Shown here: in pieces, positions 12,535 to 25,294 of the stretch
Layout of the letters: every line of letters starts with the position of its first letter
How positions within the stretch are numbered: position 1 is the first letter of the stretch
Assembly (NCBI RefSeq): GCF_964204645.1
Contig: NC_134026.1
Span: 6,014,001 to 6,078,000 of the forward strand
Origin: Tubulanus polymorphus
Taxonomy: Eukaryota > Nemertea > Palaeonemertea > Tubulaniformes > Tubulanidae
Length of the DNA: 64,000 nt
Reading direction: 5' to 3'
Position numbers and translations under genes: made by a program
Notes under the pieces: model-generated
What the model was told of the DNA's origin: nothing
What the model saw: the letters and a program-made list of their open reading frames with translations, nothing else
Database searches by the model: none

Positions 12535-12959
12535 GTTCTCCGAATATACCTCATAGACTGCAACTAGTCTAAACTAATTCAAAAAACAGACATTACCTAA
12601 TTTAGGGGCAAACTTTTTGAAAGTTAATCATTAAAGAAAATGAAATGTTGAAATTTCCATTCCATCTCAAACAAAGAGAGTAAAAATTATTCACTACAGA
12701 AGAACAATGCGTACATTAATTGTTGCATGTCATTTGACAGATTTCTCTAAAAAGATTATTTCGATTTATAACTAAACTTGCAAAGTCGAATACAACAAAT
12801 TCATAACAATTTAACTCGTACATGTATAACGCTAATAGAATATTGGTAATTAGAAAAAAAGGAATTAATCATCATGGAGGGAACTAAACTAAAAGGGGAT
12901 AGCTGGACTGAAATCTCTCGTAGGCCTCGAATCAATAATTCCCTACATGCAAATGAAAC

Positions 12960-13125
12960 AGGTTCAATCAAACTCGATTAAGTTGTCAATGACTGCTGTC
13001 GTCATGACTATCTTGTCCTAATTTGTAATTCAGGTACAATCTACTACTACATGACCGTCGTTATTTGGATAATTCATCATTATGATTGTCCTACTATGAT
13101 AACTTAACGAGTTTGATTGAGAGTT
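12960..13125. repeat. Fold-back element downstream of HINT3
   Basis: TCAATCAAACTCGATTAAGTT at the left pairs with AACTTAACGAGTTTGATTGA at the right, with one mismatch region. This is a miniature inverted-repeat copy. Otherwise 11349-13422, between the Tctex1 gene and HINT3, holds no gene I can support. Confidence 0.6.
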
Positions 13126-13422
13126 TGATCAGGTTGTTCAGATGATTACTGAAGAAACTTTTCTCCCAAAAGATAAACACATACTGTATCGGCTCGAACA
13201 GCAGATTGCAACGAACAATTTGATTAATACGTACGCTTTTCTACATAATACACATTATCCAATGATTACAAATCTATCACAGTTTCGGATTTTTTATATC
13301 GGATTTTTCTTTCAGTTTTTTTAACCTTTCTCGAATCCAATCAACCTAGAATTAAAGACACATCGTATCAAGTTATTATATTTACATCAATTGCAGGTGA
13401 TTAAACCAGTAGACCAGTATAA

Positions 13423-15642
13423 CTAGTCCATTTGGCTATACAGCTTGTCATAATGAGTAACACTGACAGGATCTTGTAGATCTTTCTATGGAAAACCAGT
13501 GGAACCCTCGACAGATACATAACAAGCGGCTACTCAGGGCAGTTAGCATCAAGGTAATTCTTGCCAAACTTCTCAACGAACAACATGTCAAAGACAACAA
13601 CTCATCAAACCTTCCACTAACCTCCACAACCTACCCCTCCCCATCCTTTATTTCTCATAAAAATTCTCCCCGATTTTTTACAAATCATGGGTCGGTTGCT
13701 CAAAAGTTGGTTAAAGGAAACTGACGGATAAATACCACAGTAACAACGCTCTTTTAATTGTCACTGAATCAACTAACCACTGGTTAACTCTAACCAACTT
13801 TTGAGCAACTGGCTCCTGATATATCAAATTAGGTTAAAATAGATATTTGTATCTTCATAAATATTATGTCAGGGCTGTGTGCTGTTTAATCAGGATTAAT
13901 TGATATAAAGTTATCGCACTAGCTGCTGATTATATGTTGTCTCTAAACTTACTGTTCTAAACCAGAAGCACCCGGGTTTATATTTCGCCGTCAGAACGAA
14001 AAATCGTTTGATACCGGACACCGGTGATAACACGTGTAGATGTAGGTGGTAAACGCTATTGAACGGAGCCCAGTGAAATCCGAACCTGAATACGATAAAC
14101 ACGAGAAAGAAGGATAACTCTAAGAGACTCACCGTAACGAACCAGAACGAATTCGGCCAGAACATAGCTCGACTGATTAGTCGCATTTCACTTTCGGGTG
14201 AAATGACATGGACGTGCAAATGATCGACCATACGAAACGGAGGCCAGTGGAACCCCAGCCTAAAAAAATATACAAATTAACAGTACGACCATTCTTGATA
14301 TTGAAAATCAGATTGACCGAGAGTTTCGTGGTTCTGAGTTTTAATCTAATTCAGGACTACCGAATTTGGGTCGAGTTTCATGAAAAAGTCGAAACTTAAA
14401 TTCTTGGTTCATTGATAATTGCAATAGCTTACATCCATGATCTCAAATGAGCAGAGCTTAACCATTTTAAGCTTAAACTCTTTCATGACCCCAGAGACTA
14501 TTCTACTTCCAGACAATTGGTGTCACCGCCTATTTCATGTAAAGTTTTCTGCAATGCATGGCCTTCTGGTCTGATACACGATGATCTTACAGCTTAACCC
14601 TTCGCAAACTGAATGAAATATCCCTTTTGTAAACGTTTTCTCTATTATGTTTTACAATTACCTGACGTCATTAACATTGCCGCCTTGTTCCTGGAGAACT
14701 TGTTTACCAGCAGTTACCAAATGTTCAACTGTAACAATGACAAGCACGCACTTAGAAGGCAATCCAGGTTAGAGATGTACAGTCAAATACAGTTAATCTA
14801 GATCGGTTTAATCAGGATTCAAATCTAATCTGGACCCAGTTCCACAGTTCTGAGTTAAGATTTGACCCTGGGTTAACTCATTGAAAATGAACTAACTTTA
14901 ACTCAGACTTAACTCTAACTCACAACTGTGGAACTGGGTCCTGGATATTATTTACGATCCATTGTAAATTTATGTAAAATATGATGTTTTATCATGTATA
15001 TTTATAAAGCCGATAAAATTCATTGGTACCAAATGATCTGAATTAAGTGAGTTCTACTATAGATTTATACAATGTATGTGTCGTTATTATCGTAACAAGC
15101 CCAGCAAACATCGTTTTATGAGATACAGACCTAAATCAATATGTTCGGGACCCAATGAGTTGGCATCTCGTATGTGTTGTTTCGGAATGGATAAATAGTG
15201 ATGAGGAGCTGCAGGTCTGTGATCCTTAAAAACAACTACATCATCATCCTAAAACATCAAACATCATATAAGTAGTAGAATGGGAAACCCGATAGGCCTA
15301 CCTACAATCGTTTGTAAACTTTAGAAAAATTTACTTATAGAATGAAAAATTATGACATGGTGTGGACTCTCTCTCTCTCTCTCTCTCTGGCTCTAGATAC
15401 CATCGTCAGGTGTTACAAACAGTTAAAAATATCTCGATATTTCGTTATATATTTGTTGATCAATAAAAATAATTTTGATTGGTTTTTAAGATTTTTACCT
15501 CGTACAGAATCGTAGTTTTGGGATCGTTATTTTGAGCAATCGCACAAAATATGCATCCGGGTTTATAAATATTTCCCTGTTTTTCGTTTTCCTGCTCTGA
15601 TTTATCAGCTCGATCGTAATCTTGGTGAGATTCTGATGCCAT
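13423..15642 (-). CDS. HINT3: HINT3-type histidine triad (HIT) hydrolase with a duplicated HIT exon
   Basis: Exons 15642-15499, 15248-15131 and 14728-14662 are followed by either exon a (14259-14133) or exon b (14085-13953), then a shared last exon 13485-13423. The product is 172 (a) or 174 (b) residues. HIT proteins hydrolyse nucleoside phosphoramidates and adenylates through the histidine triad. Residues seen: KPGCIFCAIAQNNDPKT near residue 27, FKDHRPAAPHHYLSIPKQHI, then the triad exon: GFHWPPF...HLHVHVISP in a or GFHWAPF...HLHLHVLSP in b. Both candidates start in phase 2 and end in phase 0, so each splices cleanly between the same neighbours. Using both would shift the frame. The last exon (KDLQDPVSVTHYDKLYSQMD) fits in phase but is the least certain part. 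Confidence 0.85.
13690..13817. repeat. Fold-back element in the last HINT3 intron
   Basis: GTTGCTCAAAAGTTGGTTA at the left is matched by TAACCAACTTTTGAGCAAC at the right. The ends share the GAGCAACTGG signature with the elements at 4085 and 51927. Confidence 0.7.
13953..14085 (-). other. HINT3: HINT3 alternative HIT exon b
   Basis: This 133-bp exon is flanked by TATTCAG and GTAAGT. It encodes 44 residues, with GFHWAPFNSVYHLHLHVLSP then FWFRT. It is roughly half identical to exon a, keeps the H-x-H-x-H triad and has a two-residue insertion. Its C-terminal half differs most from the usual HINT3 sequence, so it is probably the derived copy. Confidence 0.75.
14133..14259 (-). other. HINT3: HINT3 alternative HIT exon a
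   Basis: This 127-bp exon is flanked by TTTTTTAG and GTGAGT. It encodes 42 residues, with LGFHWPPFRMVDHLHVHVIS and NSFWFVT. The last part matches the known HINT3 pattern NSYWF.T best. It lies 47 nt before exon b on the transcript. Confidence 0.8.
14368..14492. repeat. Fold-back element in a HINT3 intron
   Basis: GGGTCGAGTTTCATGAAAAAG...AAACTTAAA at the left pairs imperfectly with TTTAAGCTTAAACTCTTTCATGACCC at the right. The ends resemble the element at 17347-17480 (CTTTTTCATGAAACCGGGCC). Confidence 0.65.
14831..14942. repeat. Fold-back element in a HINT3 intron
   Basis: TGGACCCAGTTCCACAGTT at the left pairs with AACTGTGGAACTGGGTCC at the right, and internal 'TTAACTCA' segments also pair. 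The same CCCAGTTCCACAGTTG end occurs alone at about 4208-4224. Confidence 0.75.
15367..15388 (+). repeat. (CT)n microsatellite
   Basis: About eleven CT units lie in HINT3 intron 1, next to a degenerate CTGACGA...-type motif on the minus strand. Confidence 0.9.
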
Positions 15643-15694
15643 ATCTGTCGATCGAATAAACTTCCAACCGAGCTCAATTTTGACAGTTCATACT

Positions 15695-15710
15695 ACCGTA
15701 CTGTGCTGCC
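15695..15710. promoter_or_regulatory. Motif copy 3 of GGCAGCACNGTACGGT, upstream of HINT3
   Basis: On the minus strand (the HINT3 strand) the sequence reads GGCAGCACAGTACGGT, ending about 50 bp before the HINT3 ATG. This is the copy closest to a start codon. Confidence 0.5.
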
Positions 15711-16172
15711 CTCTATGTATAATTATTTTCATGCGTTCAATGAATGCCATTAGATTCGAATCCTATAATCCAGTGGGTTCACTTATCAACATAAACGAAG
15801 TTATACTAGTCATCCTTCAATGTCATTCAGAACTTCCACATAGTAAAATTTCAATGAAATAGATACACATTTCAATTTCTCTACATTTTTAGGACTTTCT
15901 TCCAAACCGAAGTCAGTGTGGTGCGGTGTGGTTCGAATGACCACAAAGCCTAGAACTAATTAAAAAAAACAATTTCATGAAAACAATATTCTATTTACTA
16001 AATGTAAAATCAGCAACAATCGTCAGATATCATTTACAAACACGCAGAACACTCCATGCAATGGTTGGAGTCAGTCCATACAAGTATTTTAATAATTCCA
16101 TTTATTTCGAAATTCAGGCTACACAATAAATATGCTATTTACTAATACAATCACGCTCTGTTCTGCTGTTGA

Positions 16173-16526
16173 TCAAGCTGAAAGCTTTTTCTGTCCTGCG
16201 TCATAAACGATGGTCGGTGGTCTAGATTCGCGACGTCCATCTCGCCGGCAATAATAGTTACTACTTAATTTATGCGAAACGCCATCCGGCAGAATTGGAA
16301 GAGGTTGAGTCCTTTTCGCCATCGACTGCTCAAAACGTTGATGATCTTTCAGTGTTCTCTGAAAACCAAATTTGTACAATAAAGTATATTTAAATTGGAA
16401 TTGAAAAAATGGCAAGCGTTTTCCATCGTTATTGCGTCCAAATACTCAATTTACCTGATTCAGAAAGTTTCTTAATTTCATCATGAGCGGGGTGAGCTGC
16501 CTGGTTGCACCAGATGTCGATGCCAT
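16173..16526 (-). CDS. NDUFA7: NADH dehydrogenase (complex I) subunit NDUFA7 / B14.5a
   Basis: Two coding exons, 16526-16455 and 16358-16173, encode 85 residues. NDUFA7 is an accessory subunit of mitochondrial complex I. The N-terminus [20 protein letters not shown] fits the family, as does the diagnostic centre [20 protein letters not shown] followed by [17 protein letters not shown]. The protein stops soon after (AGQKKLSA), about 28 residues earlier than the human protein, which has a longer C-terminal tail. It sits 1.1 kb downstream of RPS28 on the same strand. The intervening 16527-17669 holds repeats but no gene I can see. Confidence 0.93.
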
Positions 16527-16844
16527 GGTATTTTCCTACACAAACAGATGAAAAATCGAAAAATCTATGGAAAAAGTACACGAAATGTAACGACCGCTTC
16601 ACAAATTCAAATTCAATTACTTCCTTTATTCGCCAATTTCCCAATTCGTTTACTTCGCAAGGCGATGGATTTAGGGTCGAGATAGAATCTATTTACTTTT
16701 GTCTGGGATATAGAATAAGATAGAAATCAGCGATTCCATGACTATAACCCAGTAGCAGCGATCCAACATGTTTTGGGTGTAGCTTAATACAGTAGGCCTT
16801 ATAGTCAATAACGTGTGTGTGGTTTAGTTTCACGATCGGATATT

Positions 16845-17110
16845 TTCACATAAGCCCATTCCATTATAAAAAGTTTACCACCAACGATTAGGTAACTAAG
16901 TAGGCCTATGACTATGTATCATGGGTCAAATTCAATCTCAAGAAAATGAATCATTATTCTTCCAATCCATAGAGAGAATACTGCCCTGAGAAAGTTGATC
17001 ATAAAAAATTAATTTCTAAGTAAAGTCCTTTCATCCAATGAGTCGTTCGTGCTGTGGCTGAGTGTAGCAATATCATCAGGTTCGAATCCCTACCGAGAGG
17101 ATGCCAACAA
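16845..17110. repeat. Dispersed repeat with tRNA-like A/B-box segment, copy 2
   Basis: This is the second copy of the 8310-8545 repeat, here with ATAAGCCCATTCCATTATAA, TTTACCACCAACGATTAGGT and GTGGCTGAG...CATCAGGTTCGAATCCC. GGTTCGAATCCC is a near-perfect polymerase III B box. A 100-base stretch unlike copy 1 lies between the two shared parts. Confidence 0.6.
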
Positions 17111-17346
17111 TATAAGAAAAACGGTGATTCACAGGGTTTGAGGGTAAAATATTGAAAATCAAATAAGAAATCTTGTTAGAATTTTTTTTTATTTACATCA
17201 TTGAAATTCAAGCAAATAAAGATATTTCCTCAAGTGAAAAGTACAATTTCAAGATGTGGTTTTCTAATCTTTTTTACTATCATCGCCGAGAGAAGGCACA
17301 AAATCCTGAAAGAACAAACCAAAGAGATAAAAACAAGTATATAACC

Positions 17347-17480
17347 AGGGTCTAGCTTCACGAAAAAGTTCAAGCCTAAAACGGTGAAGCTTGAATTGTT
17401 GTCCTCATTTAAAACATGAAGTAACCAATGGCAATTACACCAAAAATTTGAGTTTAACTTTTTCATGAAACCGGGCCCAG
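17347..17480. repeat. Fold-back element between RPS28 and NDUFA7
   Basis: GGTCTAGCTTCACGAAAAAG at the left pairs imperfectly with CTTTTTCATGAAACCGGGCC at the right. The ends are related to the element at 14368-14492. Confidence 0.65.
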
Positions 17481-17669
17481 GGGTTAGGTGGGGCATTGTT
17501 CCCCAGATCTAGGCTTGGCTGATACAGTGTTCATAGAAAATAATTTTTCAAATCAGTTGATAACCGATATTTTCGGCCTAAGTCAATTCATACCTATTTC
17601 CACCAATCTGAGTAAAAAATTGAATCAAAATTTCAAAATATATTTTATGGATGGTCGAGATTATACCTG

Positions 17670-19840
<2,171 letters not shown>

Positions 19841-20939
19841 GCTGCACGCGATGTCGCTGCTTTTAACGAGAAGAGGAAGACTAGGCGCGAGGAACTGCGA
19901 CGTGCGGTGATCTACCCAAAATGCAGAATTATATCATGAAATGACGAACGGAATGTGTATTTTTCCTAGGTTAATTGGAGCTCTGCGCAGCAAGCTGATA
20001 ATTTTCAAAACCCCTAGTCTAGCATTACAAAAAGGGAAATGAACTCAAACAATGCATTACTTATTGTAATCATATCAGCCCTGTAGAAAAACAACTTGAG
20101 TTCTTAATTCCGAAAGAACCCACTTAAGGCGCTAAACTATACCAGGCTAGTTGAATTAATCTGACCGCGACACTATCTCTGGAGCCCCAAATCTGTAACA
20201 GTCACAAAGGGTGCGAAAAACAACGTCTGTCACAAGTGGATTTTTCGAAAACTCGAATCTCCGGTGACCATGCTCACAGGTGCCAGCCGAAGCGATGGCA
20301 CCAATAAAAACACGCTTTCAGAAATATATCATCTATGTTATTTTGGGCCTTTAAAATCAATTTCATTTTTAGAGTCCCATGATGAAGTCAATAGTTAAGT
20401 TGAAATATCCATGTCATTCATGACGACTTTTGTAATTAGGACTTAGAAAACACGGTGTCAAGTTGTCGATGTCGTTTGCATTAACATTATCTTTTCTTTA
20501 TCGAAAAATGATTACATAGTAGTACTTTCAATAATGGAACAAAGTAATACTCGAAAATAAGTCAACATTTTGCAATGTCGAGATTACAAGAAAATCTGTT
20601 GATATAAGGATGAATGGGGGATTAATGAGCCCGCGTCGTGATCACATTCCTTGCGCGTAGAGACACCGAGTGAAACAATAGACCCTTAGATTTATAACAC
20701 TTTCTGAAATAATTGCGTAATCGGGTCTTGTGTTTATATCGCGGGAGTTAATTGCCCCGCGGGGACCCCCGATATGGTCACGTGACGTGGATTGAGCGGC
20801 GATTAGCCTCGAGTAGCGAGTGGTCATTCGGTATATGGGAGCTATATCAACGTCAGGTAGAGTCCATCATCATATCAATCTCAAATCTCATACGGGAAGC
20901 ATCTCGCGGATTTCGCCTTCAATCGATGGATGATTTAAC

Positions 20940-23900
20940 ATGCAGTTTAGTTTCAGGTAAAAATTTCATCAAAGTTTCGATCACATTACAACGTGGACTG
21001 ATTATAATTCAAAACGTCATATAGTTTTAAAGTTAGAAAAGTCTTCTTACTTGTTAATCAGAATGAGAATGACATCTAAAGTTTTAACATCTGATTTCGT
21101 TGTAATGTTGACATATTTGAAATATGTATCTCAATTTCTAAGAATAAGAAAATGGTTTTTGGCCAAAAGAAGGCCTACTACTAAATATATTTTGCGATCA
21201 TGTGGAAATTTTAAAATGAAGCTAGAATTCAATTCTCTAATCAAAACTCAAATACATATTTGCACATTTTCCCTTTCAGTTTGAATTACAGTTTTGGCGT
21301 AATTATTATGCTATTCGTTACGATAATAGATTTAGTTAACGGTAGAGCATCCATACTAGAATCTAGCGGAAATTTGTTAAAAGGTAAGACATTTCTTGAA
21401 TTAGTGATATCTTTTGGGCCAGACGTTTTTCATGCATTGAAAAGCGGTGTAAATAAGAAATCGAGTTGTTCAGGTGAAACAAAATTAATTAAACCTTAGA
21501 TGAAGAAGTTAACTATTCGTTTCGTTCGTATCTATCTTTCGGTAAAATTTGACTTGAATTAGATAGGAGCCGGCGTACAAACGACAGATCCCCAACCACA
21601 TGACATTGTACGTCGAAACCTTTTAACAGTTTCAAATACAATCAAGATTATGATCTATCACCGCGTTTTGGTTTGACTTGTATCGGCCGCACAGAGTTTC
21701 GTTTCGAATGACAATAATAGATTTATACGTTCCGAGAATTCACGTGAAGTGAACCATTAACCGGTTAAGAGATTAAGAGACCAATTAGACATTAAGGAGG
21801 TATTGAAGGCGATCGTCTTCGGACAATGCTTTTGTAATATTTTCCTAGGGATATTGACGTAATATTCTATTCACTAATAATAAAGATACTACGGGAAGGT
21901 CTTCCGCTCTATTGCCGCAGGCGGTCGACAGAATGCCGTAACAACTTCCCACGTGAAATCCTCTGGGGATCTACCTAGCGCTATATGGAGCCCCGATACT
22001 CGCGCATCCTTTTCTCCGAGGTGTTAAAAGTATTTGGGGCGAAAGTCAAAAATGACAATTAATATAGATTGATTTTTAGAGAATAGCCTTAAGCTTATGT
22101 GAGTTAAGGGGGCTACGACGAACTACCCATAATCCGAAAAACGGTCCACTTTGATGAAATTAATATTCATGAATTAGATCCTTGGCTTGTCCCCCGGTTC
22201 TCAACCTATACAGCTACGATTGGCTTTGGGTTGTTAGGAAGCTTAGAGTTGGGAGGGCCAAAGTTAGCTCCCCAAAATCAGTCGCACTATTCGCAACTGA
22301 TAGCCATGATCGCGAGTTGTCCACAAAGAGGTGACCATTTTAGAGCATCTGCTTGAGAAACACGATTGCGGGTTGGCGATAGGTTTTTGGGTTTTTATTC
22401 AGCTTTATTTCAAAACTTCCAGGAGGAAATGGCCACCGGATTCGCCATCCAAGAAAACACACGAAAACGAGACACCAAAAGTCACATCATCAGAAAGGTA
22501 CGTACGGTATTCGAACCAATTTCCACCGCTATTTTATTGTTCGGTGAACGATTTAGTACAATTATCGCCGCAAAGATAATTGGCTTATCCGCATGGAGGC
22601 ATCGTCGTCAACTTAGCGTCCATCTATTACGTAATTCCATTGAAACATACCCGGCAAAAGGTGCCGTGATTGTCTTACGACTGATTAAGCTACTAATTAA
22701 TATTGACGGTCGCCGGGAACGCCAGATGTCGAATAACTATAGCCGAGGGGTGCCGGGTCTACCAATTTGGGGCTAAATATTACGTGATTTCTCTCTAATT
22801 CATTGTTTATATCGCATCCATTGTTCGCTTTATAATGTATACACGCTCATAAGGAAGAGGGGAATTACATGCATTAAACGGGTAGATCACACGACGAAAG
22901 TTGACAACGGGGGTCGAAATATTTAGCTTTTCCTTTGATTGGATCCCGATGGAATTGAATACATACGCCAGTAGGCCTACGTATGATTTCAAGAAATTAA
23001 TAAGAGAAAAACCCAGTATGTACAAGTTAAAAGCATTTCGAAATCGATAATTTATTTTATCAAAAAATAAAAAGACGCCGAAGTTTCGATCTCACCCTAG
23101 AGATCAAATTGTCAGATGATACCCCAAGAAATTAATATCTCGCGACTTCCATTTTCATTTTCTTACGAAAAGAAAAGCTTTTATGTTCTGTGTCATGAAT
23201 TATACATTTCAGCCGCAAGCCGTTCCAGTGCTTTCAGACCCATATCCTGGGATAAATGTTGTCAGAATGGTGGAACATGTTACCTGGGGAGTTTTTGCAT
23301 TTGTCCGACGTAAGTATCACGTGAATTCATCGTCTGGACCTTGATTTCATTTTCAATTACACAACCTGATTGTGGGTGGGGGATGAGTCGGCGAAATCTG
23401 TGCAAATTCACGATTTATTACGAAATGATATCCATCTGTGAAAATATTAAATACGGGTAAGATCAGATAGCCCGCTTTACACCTGTGTTTTATCCAGGTA
23501 TGTCCGCATTTAATTATGTACGCAGTAAGTCTAGTAACAGTTGCTTATCAGCGCACGGTGTTTGACGAAGTAATGACAGGTGATGTCTGCAACACACGAC
23601 TGATTTTACCTGCACTGAATCCTTATCTGATAATTAGCCTTTGCACCACGAAGATTCTATAAAAAGAAAAAGTTGATATTCTTCGCGTAAATGAGAATTA
23701 CGAACGCGCAAGTTTAGCGTTTAGCGCCTTTGTTCGCGTACCGTTTGTAGATCTTCGAATGACCATGTCCCGAATTTTCGAGACGATCCCCTGCGAATAT
23801 TTTTGATACGTTCATTGTCAAAGATTTAAACATCTTTCTGTGAATGATAAACGCATTAAGAACATTTCCGTTAAATTCATTCTGACAAAAATATGTTTTC

Positions 23901-24587
23901 ATGTTTATATTTGTAGCGGTTATCACGGACGGTATTGCGAGTATTTTCAGCAGACGAGAAAGTGTGAAGAATTCCGACACGGACACCACGTAAAACAGGA
24001 TTGTAATTTATGTCTGTGCATCGATGGGACGATGTCTTGCGTGCAGCGCATCTTCCCCAACTGTCGTAAGTATTCGAAAACATTTTTCGAAGTGTTGCAC
24101 CCAGCTTCATGTGAATTTCTTTATGTTTTATTCAAGTTAGAATTATTGTATTTTCAACTCTGAACCCCGATCCGAAATTCAAAGTTTAGCTCAGACATGT
24201 AGAATCGGCTCCAGGTTTAGCCTAGTTAACTTTGAGGTTTTTGAAGTCTGATCGTCTTAATGTCTAAATTATAAGTGGAACGATCTCCGTAAAAATGAAC
24301 TGTGTCGTCACATCGTCTGAAAAATAATCTACAAGCTTACTCTTACTGCCATGTATTCAAAACTGACTCCAATTTTACTATATTTACTTTCAGTCGAATC
24401 TTCTAACTTAGGTGAAAATATCGTGAACTATAATTTCTCAATACTCGAAGAAAGAATGGATTTCTATCGGATTTATGATTTCACCGAAAATAGCTCACCG
24501 ATTGCGCAAGTGTCGATGGACTATCGAACTATGGTTTTTTTCATAGTACCTTTTCACGGGTTACTAAAATGTCTTATGCACCGTTGA
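20940..24587 (+). CDS. EGF-CFC family protein (Cripto/TDGF1/CFC1-type Nodal co-receptor)
   Basis: Six exons (20940-20956, 21280-21383, 22423-22497, 23213-23309, 23917-24065, 24394-24587) join in phase to give 211 residues. The signal peptide is split over exons 1-2 (MQFSFSLNYSFGVIIMLFVT then IIDLVNG). A basic H/K/R-rich stretch of about 25 residues follows. The EGF-like part is KCCQNGGTCYLGSFCICPT then GYHGRYCE, with the NGGTC site typical of O-fucosylation in this family. The CFC part is CEEF...DCNLCLCIDGTMSC...FPNC. The end is hydrophobic (MVFFIVPFHGLLKCLM), fitting a GPI-anchor signal. EGF-CFC proteins act at the cell surface as co-receptors for Nodal-type TGF-beta ligands. In the CFC domain, the His of the human His-Asp-Thr-Trp activin-receptor contact appears kept, but the Trp aligns with His. 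Poly(A) signals lie at 25025 and 25289. Confidence 0.88.
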
Positions 24588-25024
24588 CCTGGCATGTTAG
24601 AATGATAAATTACTATCGAATGTGAAGAAAATGTTAAGGACATACTGCTGACCACGAATATGATCTCGGAGCGAACGACTTTGTAATTTGTTACTAAAAA
24701 TGAAGGAAAATAGTAGCAAACTGTGAGATCTGGGGAAGAGCTCAAAAAAGTTACTTATGTTTCAAATACCCGTCGTTGTAAATGTTTGTGTTCTACAAAA
24801 ACCACAAACATATCGACGAAACAAATCATTGGATCGAAATCTATTTTGGTCAGAAGGGATCGAACCAGCTGTTCCTGGCCAGTTACACAAGACGATAAAC
24901 ACTCGGTGTTATCTGACAAATTACTCCGAGGCCGTCTGCAACTAATTATCCATTATCCATCGCGTATTGATTACTTTTAAGATGTTTTCCAAAGTATCGT
25001 CCATAAATATTACCAGCAAGTTCT

Positions 25025-25294
25025 AATAAAACACTGTATATATTTTGATAAGATATGTTGCTATTTATGGAATAAGAACATTCCGTAATGCTGTATTTTG
25101 CTAAACCGTTTTGTAAGAGTTAATCGTCTGCTATTACAGGATCGGGATATTTCTGTATAAAATCGTATCCACCTGAAATTGAATCATTTATAATCTTCTG
25201 ATATGTGCTAATTAATTGTATCTTTAATGTAACAAATATAGAAATTGAGAATTTGTATGGGATCTTTTTTTGTATGTATGCTTTCATTAATAAA
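25025..25294 (+). other. Two AATAAA poly(A) signals downstream of the EGF-CFC gene
   Basis: AATAAA occurs at 25025-25030 and 25289-25294, 440-700 bp after the stop codon. The spacer from here to the DBT stop at 26969 has no gene I can support. Confidence 0.5.

Noticed and set aside
17060-17095. tRNA-like GTGGCTGAG ... GGTTCGAATCCC
   Set aside because: No acceptor stem or complete cloverleaf could be folded, and a second copy lies in a repeat, so this is a SINE segment and not a tRNA gene.
22366-22776. 136-codon open frame reading through EGF-CFC exon 3
   Set aside because: The exon belongs to another frame, fixed by matching phases at both splice junctions; the frame continues into the intron by chance.
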